From positions 1 to 64,000 of the forward strand of contig JAFSLP010000071.1 in assembly GCA_017448345.1 (NCBI GenBank): a stretch of 64,000 nt of DNA, read 5' to 3'. This document shows, piece after piece, positions 1 to 8,252 of this stretch (position 1 is its first letter; every line of letters starts with the position of its first letter). This DNA is from Paludibacteraceae bacterium (GTDB lineage: Bacteria > Bacteroidota > Bacteroidia > Bacteroidales > Paludibacteraceae). The position numbers and the translations under genes were made by a program. The notes under the pieces were generated by a model that had not been told where the DNA came from, did no database searches, and was given only the letters and a program-made list of their open reading frames with translations.

Positions 1-108
1 ATTATCAAAAATTATCCAAAAATTATTTATATAGGTCAACCAACCATAGATCGTTCGAGCAAAGCGAGATAAGAATTAAAGATAATTATCAACAATTATT
101 GATTAAAA

Positions 109-141
109 AGAGGGTGTGCCAATCGTTTTGACACACCCTCT
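109..141 (-). terminator. hairpin, probable - strand terminator
   Basis: AGAGGGTGTGCC (109-120) pairs with GACACACCCTCT (130-141) with one mismatch and a nine-base loop. A run of five A lies on the left side, so the hairpin reads as a terminator in the - direction. No - strand gene lies nearby to the right, so it may serve an unseen transcript or be a relic. The same AAAAAGAGGGTGTGC start occurs in the terminator at 54525. Confidence 0.45.
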
Positions 142-263
142 GAAACAGACGCACGGAAAGCGGATCGGTAATAGAAGATGCGAAAGAATAATCGAAACGT
201 TATGAAAGTAAAAACGAAACAATAAACATGCATATCTACAGCGAGTTATGAATTATTGTTTCG

Positions 264-323
264 AATATGTGCTCAAAAACATATTTTGCGCGTGCGTAAA
301 CAGGAAAAAATATTGTAATTTTG
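264..323 (+). promoter_or_regulatory. probable promoter and operator for the agaS region
   Basis: A -7 box TAATTTTG lies at 316-323. Upstream is the inverted repeat AATATG (264-269) / CATATT (280-285), followed by a GCGCGTGCGTA segment. No TTTG is found at the usual -33 position. Almost the same arrangement occurs at 14276-14333 before the second half of the carbohydrate region, which suggests shared control by one regulator. The DeoR protein encoded at 13393 is a candidate by context only. Confidence 0.6.
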
Positions 324-397
324 CATCGCGTTCGGTAATCGGTCTGCAAAGGTCGATACTTTGCTAAAAAAAGACAGTAATGTCCCATTAAAAATAA

Positions 398-560
398 ACA
401 AAAACCAACAAAACCCTTTGCGTGCTTTAGGAGCCGTTGCTCCTTGTACAAATTGCCACTAAAACCTGCTTGTAAACAAGTTTCCAGACAGCTTTTACTG
501 TCAATTAGTACAACTCTACGAGTACAAAGCACACAAAGACATAAACCCAAAAAACATTTT
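398..560. repeat. structured dispersed element, copy A
   Basis: The left arm CTTTGCGTGCTTT (416-428) pairs with AAAGCACACAAAG (526-538), 12 of 13 bases. Inside are short hairpins: GGAGC/GCTCC (430-443), CTTGT/ACAAG (469-480), GACAG/CTGTC (487-502) and ACTC/GAGT (513-523). Copy B at 34430-34600 has the same layout with a different but fully paired outer stem. A shortened copy lies at 665-710. Whether it acts as RNA or as mobile DNA is unknown. Confidence 0.6.
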
Positions 561-825
561 CAAATCAAATCCGTTCGCTCATAATGTCAGCATAATTAGC
601 TTAATATCAATTATTTATAGCTCATTTGCGATATTTTAATGGGACAGTAGTGAAAAAAAGAAACAAAACCAAGATAAACCCTTTGACGAGTAAAAAGCAC
701 TCAAAGACCGCCAAGTGGGCACATAAAAAACAAGCCCCTCGATTCCCCTAAAAGGGAAGAAAAGGAAAGAGTTGCAAACCAAGATAAACCCGAGTTGAAC
801 AAACATTCTTAAATCAGATATAGTT

Positions 826-1965
826 ATGAAAAATTCATTCACTTACAACGAAATCCATCAGCAACCGGCGATGTGGCGCAAGGAGCTGGAGGCGTTACTG
901 CAATCGAAAGCAGCGATTAGTGCGTTCATGCACAAGTACCTCACCCCTGAAACGGATATCGTTCTGACCGGAGCCGGTACGTCCGCCTTCATCGGCGATG
1001 CCATTTGTCCGGTAATGCGCGGGATGTGGCATAACGTCCGTTCCGTTCCGACGACCGACCTCATCACGCATGCCGAGTATCTGCTGGAGGCAGACCGTCC
1101 GCTGCTGTTAATCAGTTTCGCCCGTTCTGGCAACAGTCCCGAGAGCGTGGGAGCGGTCAATCTGGCGAATAAAATCTGCAAGAATGTTGCACATGTGTAT
1201 ATCACTTGCAACAAGAACGGCAAACTGGCTCAGCAAGCAGTCGAAAGTCAAAAGTCGAAAGAAGAAAGCAATATTCTGCTGTTGAAGTTTCCGGAGGATA
1301 CGGACGACAAGAGTCTGGCGATGACCAGCAGTTTCTCCACGATGCTGTTGACCTGTCTGATGTTAGGGCATATAGACACGCTTGAGGATGATGCAGAGAT
1401 GATAGAGAAAGCGGTTAAGAACGCCGAGGCGGTGATAGAGCGGTATGAAGAGCCGCTGAAGGCTATCGCAGAGCGTCCGTTCGAGCGTGGTGTGTTCCTC
1501 GGGTCCGGTGCGCTGAAGGGTATCGCGGAGGAGTGCCACCTGAAGCTGCAAGAGCTGACGGACGGCGCCGTGGTATGCAAATTCGATAGTTTCTTAGGTT
1601 TCCGTCACGGTCCGAAAGCGGTGGTGAACGACAAGTCGATTGTGGTGTATCTGGTGACGGACGACGAGAAAGTGCAGCGTTACGAGCGTGACTTGGTGCG
1701 TCAGGTGGACGGCAACAACAAACCCGTGGCGCAGATTATCGTGGCGGCAGGCGCCAAGCCGGCATTGGAAGGCGTGAACGCCGACCTGCTCGTGCAGATG
1801 CCGTTCGGCAAGGCGGAGACGGACTTCTACGGTATCGTGCCGTACGTGCTGGTGGGACAGCTGTTGGGCTTCTACGCGTCGTTGGCACACGGTCTGACAC
1901 CCGATGCCCCGAGCGTGAGCGACAACATCCACCGTGTGGTGGAAGGCGTGACCATATACGATTGA
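826..1965 (+). CDS. agaS: AgaS-family SIS-domain sugar-phosphate isomerase/deaminase
   Basis: A 379-residue cytoplasmic SIS protein of the AgaS type, which in other bacteria acts on galactosamine-6-phosphate (deaminating isomerisation to tagatose-6-phosphate) or related ketose/aldose phosphates. Phosphosugar-binding loops are visible: LTGAGTSAFIGD near residue 47, ISFARSGNSPESV near 95, and LAMTSSFSTMLL near 165. It is first in a + strand set with a tagatose-bisphosphate aldolase subunit and a PfkB kinase, which supports a role in amino-sugar or galactose catabolism. The start follows an A-rich leader. Residues about 139-147 (VESQKSKEE) are encoded by a GTCGAAA repeat array at 1240-1262, an in-frame insertion next to the second SIS half. 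The substrate is inferred from family and context. Confidence 0.85.
   Translation: MKNSFTYNEIHQQPAMWRKELEALLQSKAAISAFMHKYLTPETDIVLTGAGTSAFIGDAICPVMRGMWHNVRSVPTTDLITHAEYLLEADRPLLLISFARSGNSPESVGAVNLANKICKNVAHVYITCNKNGKLAQQAVESQKSKEESNILLLKFPEDTDDKSLAMTSSFSTMLLTCLMLGHIDTLEDDAEMIEKAVKNAEAVIERYEEPLKAIAERPFERGVFLGSGALKGIAEECHLKLQELTDGAVVCKFDSFLGFRHGPKAVVNDKSIVVYLVTDDEKVQRYERDLVRQVDGNNKPVAQIIVAAGAKPALEGVNADLLVQMPFGKAETDFYGIVPYVLVGQLLGFYASLAHGLTPDAPSVSDNIHRVVEGVTIYD
1240..1262 (+). repeat. GTCGAAA heptad array inside agaS
   Basis: Three imperfect GTCGAAA/GTCAAAA units in frame in agaS, encoding VESQKSK. The same unit forms long arrays at 3304-3399, 8267-8302, 14357-14456 and 39921-39949. Confidence 0.75.
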
Positions 1966-1984
1966 CATCGACCGTCAATCGTAA

Positions 1985-2043
1985 ATGAATGTATGAAGGA
2001 CAAATGTACGATGTACGAAGGAAATCCGCCAAACTTGGCGGAT
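1985..2043 (+). repeat. short-period repeat plus hairpin between agaS and the aldolase gene
   Basis: Degenerate TGTACGA-type units (1985-2021) are followed by a perfect hairpin, ATCCGCCAA (2024-2032) / TTGGCGGAT (2035-2043). No T-run follows, so it is more likely an mRNA structure or processing site inside the operon than a terminator. Confidence 0.5.
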
Positions 2044-2074
2044 AAAACAAAGACAAACAAAAACAATATATATT

Positions 2075-3304
2075 ATGGCAAAGACAGAAAATATCCTCCG
2101 CGTGATGGAGGAGCGTAAAAAAGCAACCGGAGTACCGATGACGCTGTTTGCAGCGTGCCCGAACTCCTTGTCAGTCATCAAAGCATCGTTCCGTGCCGCG
2201 AAACGTAACAACTCGCCGATCTATTTCGCGACGACGCTTAACCAAGTCGATTGCGACGGCGGTTACACCGGCATGACGCAGGAAGAGTTCACGAAGATTC
2301 TTGCCCGTGAGGCGGCAGCTGTTCATTATACGGGTCCGTACGTAGTGGCAATCGACCACGGCGGTCCGTGGCTCAAAGACAAACAGTCGATCGAGCGCTG
2401 GGACACCGAGCGTGCCATGGACGGCGTGAAGAAGAGTTACGAGGCGGCTATCCTCGCCGGTTATGACCTCATTCACGTGGACCCGACAGTGGATATCTTC
2501 CTGCCGAAAGGTCAGATCATCGACATCCATGTGGTGGTAAAACGCACGGTAGAGCTGATCAAGCATGCCGAGGACTTCCGCAAGGCGCATGGCATCGCTC
2601 CCATCAGTTACGAGGTGGGCACGGAAGAGGTTCACGGCGGTCTGGCAGACGAGAAGACGTTTGACACCTTCCTTGAGGGGCTGAAAGCCGGTCTGCATGA
2701 GGTCGGTCTGGATGACATCTGGCCATGCTTCATCGTGGGCAAGGTGGGCACCGACCTGCACACCACGTTCTTTGACGCCGAGGTAGCCCGCAAGCTGACG
2801 GCTAAGGTACGTCCGTACGGCAGTTATATCAAGGGTCACTATTCCGACGACGTGGACAACCCCGAGGACTATCCGAAGGCAGGCATGGGCGCTGCGAACG
2901 TGGGTCCGGAGTTCACGATGAACGAATACGACGCGCTGGCAGAGCTGGAGGAAGAGGAGAAGAAACTGCATGCAGAGGGCAAGGTGGCGCAGCTGAGTCA
3001 TATGACCGATGTGCTATGGCAATGCGTCTATGAGTCCAACCGCTGGAAGAAATGGCTGCACGGCGACGAGGTCGGCAAAGACCTCAAAGACTGCACGCCT
3101 GAGCGTCAGTTATGGCTGGTGAAGACCGGCTGCCGCTACATCTGGCAGAAGCCGGAGGCACTGGTGGCACGGCAGATGCTGTATGACAACTTGGAGCATC
3201 TGGGCATCCATGCCGAGGAGGTGGTGCTGATGCGCATCGAGCATAACATGGACAAGTACTACAACGCCTTCAACATCGTCAACCTGAATGACTATTTGAA
3301 ATAG
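2075..3304 (+). CDS. kbaZ: class II D-tagatose-bisphosphate aldolase, non-catalytic subunit (GatZ/KbaZ type)
   Basis: A 409-residue cytoplasmic protein of the GatZ/KbaZ family. In characterised systems this subunit stabilises the catalytic aldolase GatY/KbaY, which splits tagatose-1,6-bisphosphate into dihydroxyacetone phosphate and glyceraldehyde-3-phosphate. Family stretches are clear: VPMTLFAACPNSLSVIKA near residue 20, VVAIDHGGPWLKDK near 90, DLIHVDPTVDIF near 131 and SYEVGTEEVHGG near 181. It follows agaS after a 109-nt gap and precedes a secreted esterase and a PfkB kinase. No catalytic GatY/KbaY partner lies in the window, so it may be elsewhere or this protein may work alone. The start follows an A-rich leader typical of Bacteroidota. 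Confidence 0.85.
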   Translation: MAKTENILRVMEERKKATGVPMTLFAACPNSLSVIKASFRAAKRNNSPIYFATTLNQVDCDGGYTGMTQEEFTKILAREAAAVHYTGPYVVAIDHGGPWLKDKQSIERWDTERAMDGVKKSYEAAILAGYDLIHVDPTVDIFLPKGQIIDIHVVVKRTVELIKHAEDFRKAHGIAPISYEVGTEEVHGGLADEKTFDTFLEGLKAGLHEVGLDDIWPCFIVGKVGTDLHTTFFDAEVARKLTAKVRPYGSYIKGHYSDDVDNPEDYPKAGMGAANVGPEFTMNEYDALAELEEEEKKLHAEGKVAQLSHMTDVLWQCVYESNRWKKWLHGDEVGKDLKDCTPERQLWLVKTGCRYIWQKPEALVARQMLYDNLEHLGIHAEEVVLMRIEHNMDKYYNAFNIVNLNDYLK

Positions 3305-3399
3305 TCGAAAGTCGAAAGTCGAAAGTCGAAAGCAAAAAGACAAAAGTCGAAAGTCGAAAGCAAAAAGACAAAAGTCGAAAGTCGAAAGCAAAAAGCCAA
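3304..3399 (+). repeat. GTCGAAA heptad array upstream of the esterase gene
   Basis: About a dozen GTCGAAA, GCAAAAA and GACAAAA heptads fill the gap between kbaZ and the esterase gene, ending six bases before its ATG. There is no room for a separate promoter of usual form. Confidence 0.9.
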
Positions 3400-3404
3400 A
3401 CGCC

Positions 3405-4769
3405 ATGAAATACAGATTATATATCATATCCTTATTGATGTTCCTGTGTGCGTGCGGGTGTGAGAACAAAGGGCAAAACGGACCGGACGGCAACGAGCCC
3501 GTGGAGCAGCCGGACCTGTCCTTGGTGACCGCATCGGTGCCAGTGACGAATGACTGGGTGTGGAGCGGCAAGCCGCAGATCACCATTCATATCGAGAACC
3601 CGAATGCCGGAGCCGTGAAGATGGGCGTGAAAATCCGCATCAGCACGGACAGCAAGAAACTGGTGGAAGAGGTGGCTGACAGCGTGGATGTGGCGGGCAA
3701 CGGCAAGCAGGATTTCACGATGAGCACGACCGCTGAGTTGGAGCCGGGCTTCTACCGCGCCGTCTGTTTCGTGAATGACAAGAACGTCCGTTCGTTCATC
3801 TTCGGCATCGACCCCTTCCAGATTGTCTCTCTGCCGGACAAACAGCCGGACTATGACGCTTTCTGGCAGGCGGCAAAGGACCAGTTGGCGGCGATAGACA
3901 TGAACCCGCGTCTGATAGAGCTGCCGAACAAAAGCACCGGCAAACGCAAGGTCTATCTGGTGGAGCTGAACTCCGTGCCGGACGGTCTGACGGGTGAGCC
4001 GGTGGTCGTTCGCGGCTATTATTGCGAGCCGCAGGACGGACAGAAGCATCCGGTGGTCATGCACTTCTACGGCTATGACTATCAGAATGTTACGACGAAG
4101 GTGGAGTGCCCGAACGGCAATGCCTCCCCGTATGCGGAGTTCTATCTCTCGCACCGCGGACAGTATATCAACAACAGACCGGAGTCCTCGCGTGAGCCGG
4201 ACGGACTGGGTGAGTTGAAGAACATCTACGGCGACTGGTTCGCCTACCATTTCGGCGACAAGGACAGCTATTACTATCGCGGTGCGTTCATGGATGTGGT
4301 GCAGGCGGTGCGTTTCATGGCTACGCGTGAGACGAGCGACATGACGCATCTGTTCGCGGAGGGGTCGAGTCAGGGCGGTGCGCTCAGTTATGCGGCGGCT
4401 GCGCTGAGTGACTATCCCTTCACGGCTATTGCGCCTAATGTGGCGTTCCTTGGCGACTTCGCCGATGCGCTCACAGTAGGCGGCATGGCGATGGAGATAG
4501 CCAAAGCGAACAAAGGCTCGATGAGCAACGAAGAGATGCTGGCTTTCCTGTCGTATTTCGACACGAAAAACCTCGCCACCCGTATCTCCTGTGCCGTGAT
4601 GGCAAGCAGCGGGCTGCAGGACGGCGTATGTCCGCCGAGAACCAACGTGGTGCCCTTCAACAACCTCAGGACACCCGAGGCGGACAAGCAGTATGTCTTC
4701 GGTCCGGAGATGGGGCACGACTACCCCAAAGGATGGAACCCGATGGCGTTCTTCAAGAAATATATGTAA
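3405..4769 (+). CDS. lipoprotein acetylxylan esterase (AXE1/CE7-like)
   Basis: A 454-residue predicted lipoprotein with an N-terminal hydrophobic signal and a Cys-rich lipobox (FLCACGC near residues 14-20), so it is likely exported and lipid-anchored. An immunoglobulin-like strand region (about 30-125) precedes an alpha/beta hydrolase domain of the AXE1 type. The nucleophile motif is GSSQGG near residue 325, and the catalytic His is probably in GHDYPKGWNP near the C-terminus. Family members remove acetyl groups from sugars or xylan. Its place among catabolic genes suggests deacetylation of an imported or surface-bound glycan. The start is set by the signal peptide and follows a heptad repeat array. 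The substrate cannot be read from sequence. Confidence 0.8.
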   Translation: MKYRLYIISLLMFLCACGCENKGQNGPDGNEPVEQPDLSLVTASVPVTNDWVWSGKPQITIHIENPNAGAVKMGVKIRISTDSKKLVEEVADSVDVAGNGKQDFTMSTTAELEPGFYRAVCFVNDKNVRSFIFGIDPFQIVSLPDKQPDYDAFWQAAKDQLAAIDMNPRLIELPNKSTGKRKVYLVELNSVPDGLTGEPVVVRGYYCEPQDGQKHPVVMHFYGYDYQNVTTKVECPNGNASPYAEFYLSHRGQYINNRPESSREPDGLGELKNIYGDWFAYHFGDKDSYYYRGAFMDVVQAVRFMATRETSDMTHLFAEGSSQGGALSYAAAALSDYPFTAIAPNVAFLGDFADALTVGGMAMEIAKANKGSMSNEEMLAFLSYFDTKNLATRISCAVMASSGLQDGVCPPRTNVVPFNNLRTPEADKQYVFGPEMGHDYPKGWNPMAFFKKYM

Positions 4770-4796
4770 TTCGTAATTTTTAATTCATAATTAACC
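4770..4796 (+). repeat. AATTACG-type short array before the pfkB gene
   Basis: TTCGTAATTTTTAATTCATAA units occupy the whole gap between the esterase stop and the kinase ATG. They resemble the AATTACG array upstream of nrnA at 36091-36164. Confidence 0.6.
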
Positions 4797-5741
4797 ATGA
4801 AACAGTTTGATATTATCGCGCTGGGCGAGTTGAATGTGGACCTGATTCTCAATCAGATAGAAGGCGAGCCGGAGATAGGCAAAGAGAAGTTTGCCAAACA
4901 GATGACCCTGACCTTGGGCAGCTCGACCGCTATCTTTGCCGCCAATGCCGCTGCGTTAGGCGCACGGGTGGCTTTCTGCGGCATGATTGGCAATGACAGT
5001 TTCGGTGACCTCGTGGAGACCTCGCTGCAGCAGAAAGGCGTGGACACGCGCTATCTGATACGGCAGGACAAGTACGCCACGGGCGCCACCATCTGCATGA
5101 GTTATGACGAGGACCGCGCGAACCTGACCTATCAGGGCGCGATGGATTATATGTCGCTGGCGGACATCAACCCCGAGGTGTTCCGGGAAACGAAGCATAT
5201 CCACATCTCTTCCATCTTCATGCAGAGCGGCATCAAACGCGACCTGATGAAGATTCTGGAGCTCTGCCAAGTCAACGGCGTGACGACATCGCTGGACACG
5301 CAGTGGGACCCCGTGGAGCAGTGGGACCTCGACTATAAGTCCGTACTGCCGTTGCTGACGGTGTTCATGCCTAACGAGACGGAGCTGAAGTTCCTGACGC
5401 ACAGTGAGACGCTGGAAGAAGCGGTGGAGAAAATCCGCCCGTACGCCAATGCCGCCGTCATCAAATGCGGCAGCCGTGGCAGTCTGTTGATGCGCAAAGG
5501 TCAGCCCGACCGCTTGCAGGCTGCCCTCCTGAACAAGAACGTGGTGGACTGCATCGGAGCCGGAGACTCCTTCAACAGCGGTTTCATCACCCGTCTGGCT
5601 GCCGGAGACGGACTGGACAAGTGCCAGCAGTACGGCAACATGACAGGAGCCGTGAACACGACCGCTGCAGGCGGTACGACGGCGTTCACCTGCCGTGAGG
5701 ACGTGGAGCGCATCGGGCGCGAACGCTTCGGATGGGAGTAA
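4797..5741 (+). CDS. PfkB-family carbohydrate kinase
   Basis: A 314-residue cytoplasmic ribokinase-fold sugar kinase. The N-terminal signature region IALGELNVDLIL (near residue 6), the substrate region GSSTAIFAANAAALGARVAF (near 41) and the C-terminal PfkB signature GAGDSFNSGFITRLAAG (near 251) with the catalytic Asp are all present. The length is normal. Next to an AgaS-type isomerase and a tagatose-bisphosphate aldolase subunit it may phosphorylate tagatose-6-phosphate or a similar ketose phosphate; that is inference from context. The gene starts 27 nt after the esterase stop and is probably co-transcribed with it. Confidence 0.85.
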   Translation: MKQFDIIALGELNVDLILNQIEGEPEIGKEKFAKQMTLTLGSSTAIFAANAAALGARVAFCGMIGNDSFGDLVETSLQQKGVDTRYLIRQDKYATGATICMSYDEDRANLTYQGAMDYMSLADINPEVFRETKHIHISSIFMQSGIKRDLMKILELCQVNGVTTSLDTQWDPVEQWDLDYKSVLPLLTVFMPNETELKFLTHSETLEEAVEKIRPYANAAVIKCGSRGSLLMRKGQPDRLQAALLNKNVVDCIGAGDSFNSGFITRLAAGDGLDKCQQYGNMTGAVNTTAAGGTTAFTCREDVERIGRERFGWE

Positions 5742-5803
5742 AATGGTAAATGACCCAATGCCCGAATAAATGGTACATGGTAAATGACCAAATGGTACAT
5801 GAC
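5741..5803 (+). repeat. AAATGGTAAATGACC array before metallophosphatase 1
   Basis: Units related to the 15-bp AAATGGTAAATGACC fill the gap between the kinase stop and the ATG at 5807. An in-frame upstream ATG at 5750 would translate the array as WYMVNDQMV, which argues for the later start. Confidence 0.9.
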
Positions 5804-5806
5804 ACG

Positions 5807-8251
5807 ATGGCAAAGAGATTCTTTTTCATAGAGTGCCTGTTCGCCGCACTGGCGATGGAGATGTCCGCCGCCTGCTGGTATGTCCGCGCAGACGGTCTGG
5901 ACGGCAATGACGGCAGGACGCCGGAGACTGCGCAGGCAACGATACGTCTGGGCATGGATAACTGCCGTGCAGGGGATACCCTGTTCGTGGGTGAAGGGCT
6001 GTATTATGAAGGCTTCACGCTCAAAGACGGCGTGACGGTCATCGGCGTGCCGGGCAAGACCATCCTTGACGGCACTGGTCTGGGCACGCGCTTGGTGACG
6101 TGTGATGCCGACTGTCACATGCCCACGCACGTCGAGCACCTCATCCTGCAGAACGCCCGTCACGGCGAACGCGGCGGAGGGGCGTGGCTGCGCGGCAGGG
6201 TGACGATGAGGCATTGTGTCATCCGCGGCTGCAGCGGGCTGCAATGCGGCGGGGTGCTCATCAAAGGTGACCTGCCCGAAGCCTCTGCCTTGGGCGCACG
6301 CTTGGAGGACTGTGTCATACATAACTGCTCCGCCACGGGGCATGACTGGCCCGATGCAGGAGGAGTGGCGAATTTCGACGGTACACTCACTCATTGCACG
6401 ATTGCCAATAACTACGGCGACCGCTACGGTGGCATCCATTCGGAGAGCTCCGTGTACGACTGCACGATGTGGGGCAACAGGTCCGAATACGGCTTTGTGG
6501 ACCCTGCCAATTATATCTCCGACGAGAGTGTCTCCGGCTTGAGCCGTGCCGACGAGGGCTTTGAGGAACATTTCTTCGTCAAGCCGTGGCTGGCACAGGG
6601 GAACGAGGCAGCCGGAGGTCCGCATTTCCGGGACCCGTGTACGTTCGCCGGTGTGCCCGTGACGGACGCGGAGGAAGCTATCCTGTTAGCGGCGGATTAC
6701 ACGGTAGGCGAGCCTGCGCATGTCATTGCCTCCATGCCGCCTGCTTCGCCGAGGGACTATGCTCCGGTGACAGAACCGGTGCCTGATACCTGTGAATACA
6801 CCATCCCTTCGTATATCGCGCACCGTATCGACTCGACGGCGCCGCTGATGCCCAAGGAGGACCCGTACTGCGTGGTGGCGACCATCAACGGAGACCCCAA
6901 GAAACGGATGGCATTCAATTGGTTTACCAACGAGGGCGTGACGGACGGAATGGTCGAGATTACCCTTGCGGACGACACTCTGAATCGTATACCCTTGCTA
7001 TACCCTTGCTATACCCTTACGACACCTCCGCTGCACTACGCCATCTCCACTTCGGGTGTCCTGACGGCGGCGCGGTTGGACGAGAACACCGCCTTCCGCT
7101 ACGTGGCGCATAAAGCCGTTGTGGAGGACCTGCAACCCGGCACCGAGTACCGCTACAGGGTGGGCTTTGACGGGCATTGGAGCGACTACGGACACTTCCG
7201 CACTGCCGGTGAGGAAGAGAAGGAGTTCTCGTTCATCTACATGACCGACAGCCATATCCAGAATCAGGAATATATCGACGCGGCGAAACTGTGCGCGCAG
7301 GCGGTGGCGGAGAATGAGAAAGACGCCCGTTTCTGTGTTTTCCCCGGTGATTTCGTGGACACGGGCACAGCCAATAACTCCGAATGGGAGTGGGAGCGCT
7401 GGTTCGAGGAGGCGCTCAAACCGGTGCTCAGACAGATGCCGCTGGTGCCTACCGACGGCAATCATGACGACAGTCCGCTGCTGAACTATACCTATCACTT
7501 CAATGCCGACACGTCATTCAACAGCACGACCCTCGTCCGTCCGCAGTTTGCCGGCATCAACTACTCGTTCGTCTATGGAGACCTCCTGCTCATTGCCTTC
7601 TCCGAACAGGATTTCTGGCGCGGAGAATACGACTACGAAGCCCTCACGTCGGAGTATCTGGAGCGTGACTTGGGCGCGTGGTTCGGACGGCAGGTGGCTG
7701 CGGCTCCGAAGGCTAAATGGCGCGTGGGATTGGTGCATAAGAACCTCTTCTCCGGCTCGGACCACCAGCGCGACAAAGAGACACCGCTGCTGAGGGCGAC
7801 ACTGCTGCCCGTGATGAAGAAGAACCGCATGGACCTTGTCTTGCAGGGGCATGACCATACCTACGAGGTCATCGGACCCGTGGACCCGGACACCCGTACG
7901 CCTGTACGCACTGCCATTTACGGTCTGGAGCAGGTGCCCGTGGACAGCACGGCGAACCTCACAGGCTTCCGCAACGGTACCTATGACGTGTCCGAAGGTA
8001 CCCTCTATTTCATCGGCGCCACCTGCGGAGCCAAACGCTATACGCCCCTCACGAGGGAAGAGATGGATGCCTCGAAACGCATCCATAAAATCGAGAATTA
8101 CTTCGACCTCTTCACCGGCATGTTCGGGCAACCCGGTGCACCCAGCTATACGCGTGTCACGGTGCGCAGAGACCATCTCCTGCTGCAGTCCTTCAAGGTG
8201 CTCCCGGACGGAAAAACAGAATTGTTCAACACCCTTAAAATAATACACTGA
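5807..8251 (+). CDS. secreted metallophosphatase with N-terminal beta-helix (paralogue 1)
   Basis: The start at 5807 (MAKRFFFIECLFAALAM) gives a signal peptide; an upstream in-frame ATG would only add repeat-encoded residues. Residues about 30-260 form right-handed beta-helix repeats. A Fn3-like purple-acid-phosphatase N-terminal region (about 340-460) is followed by a calcineurin-like phosphoesterase domain. Its metal-binding motifs are TDSHI (about 479), PGDF (about 513), DGNHDD (about 549), LVHKNLFSGSDH (about 644) and GHDHTYE (about 680). It is likely an exported phosphatase or phosphodiesterase. It is first of three tandem paralogues, and the next gene starts 1 nt after its stop. Codons for PLLYPCYTL at about 6988-7020 come from an 11-bp tandem repeat. 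Confidence 0.8.
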   Translation: MAKRFFFIECLFAALAMEMSAACWYVRADGLDGNDGRTPETAQATIRLGMDNCRAGDTLFVGEGLYYEGFTLKDGVTVIGVPGKTILDGTGLGTRLVTCDADCHMPTHVEHLILQNARHGERGGGAWLRGRVTMRHCVIRGCSGLQCGGVLIKGDLPEASALGARLEDCVIHNCSATGHDWPDAGGVANFDGTLTHCTIANNYGDRYGGIHSESSVYDCTMWGNRSEYGFVDPANYISDESVSGLSRADEGFEEHFFVKPWLAQGNEAAGGPHFRDPCTFAGVPVTDAEEAILLAADYTVGEPAHVIASMPPASPRDYAPVTEPVPDTCEYTIPSYIAHRIDSTAPLMPKEDPYCVVATINGDPKKRMAFNWFTNEGVTDGMVEITLADDTLNRIPLLYPCYTLTTPPLHYAISTSGVLTAARLDENTAFRYVAHKAVVEDLQPGTEYRYRVGFDGHWSDYGHFRTAGEEEKEFSFIYMTDSHIQNQEYIDAAKLCAQAVAENEKDARFCVFPGDFVDTGTANNSEWEWERWFEEALKPVLRQMPLVPTDGNHDDSPLLNYTYHFNADTSFNSTTLVRPQFAGINYSFVYGDLLLIAFSEQDFWRGEYDYEALTSEYLERDLGAWFGRQVAAAPKAKWRVGLVHKNLFSGSDHQRDKETPLLRATLLPVMKKNRMDLVLQGHDHTYEVIGPVDPDTRTPVRTAIYGLEQVPVDSTANLTGFRNGTYDVSEGTLYFIGATCGAKRYTPLTREEMDASKRIHKIENYFDLFTGMFGQPGAPSYTRVTVRRDHLLLQSFKVLPDGKTELFNTLKIIH
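6988..7020 (+). repeat. 11-bp tandem repeat inside metallophosphatase 1
   Basis: Three units of TATACCCTTGC in frame, encoding a Leu/Tyr/Pro-rich stretch in the linker before the phosphatase domain. The other two paralogues lack it. Confidence 0.8.
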
Positions 8252-8252
8252 T

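Larger units (their letters stand above)
1..825. other. non-coding region before agaS
   Basis: I see no convincing gene here; the short reading frames have atypical composition. The stretch holds AT-rich direct repeats (1-100), a hairpin at 109-141, a promoter-like region at 264-323, a structured repeat element at about 398-560 inside a pair of 13-bp inverted repeats (381-393 and 634-646), and a shortened copy of the same element at about 665-810 that runs up to the agaS start. Confidence 0.6.

Noticed and set aside
236..550. 104-residue - strand reading frame near the window start
   Set aside because: It lies across structured element A, has Cys/Leu-rich atypical composition and no recognisable domain; the stems explain the sequence better.
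381..646. Insertion sequence
   Set aside because: There are inverted ends but no transposase and no clear target-site duplication; reported as a possible miniature element only.
636..842. 68-residue - strand frame
   Set aside because: Phe-rich, overlaps the agaS start and the shortened element copy; no leader or family resemblance.
3432..4718. 428-residue - strand frame opposite the esterase gene
   Set aside because: His/Arg-rich antisense shadow of a clear lipoprotein esterase.
5750..5806. Upstream start of metallophosphatase 1 at 5750
   Set aside because: The added residues are translated repeat (WYMVNDQMV) and would hide the signal peptide starting at 5807.
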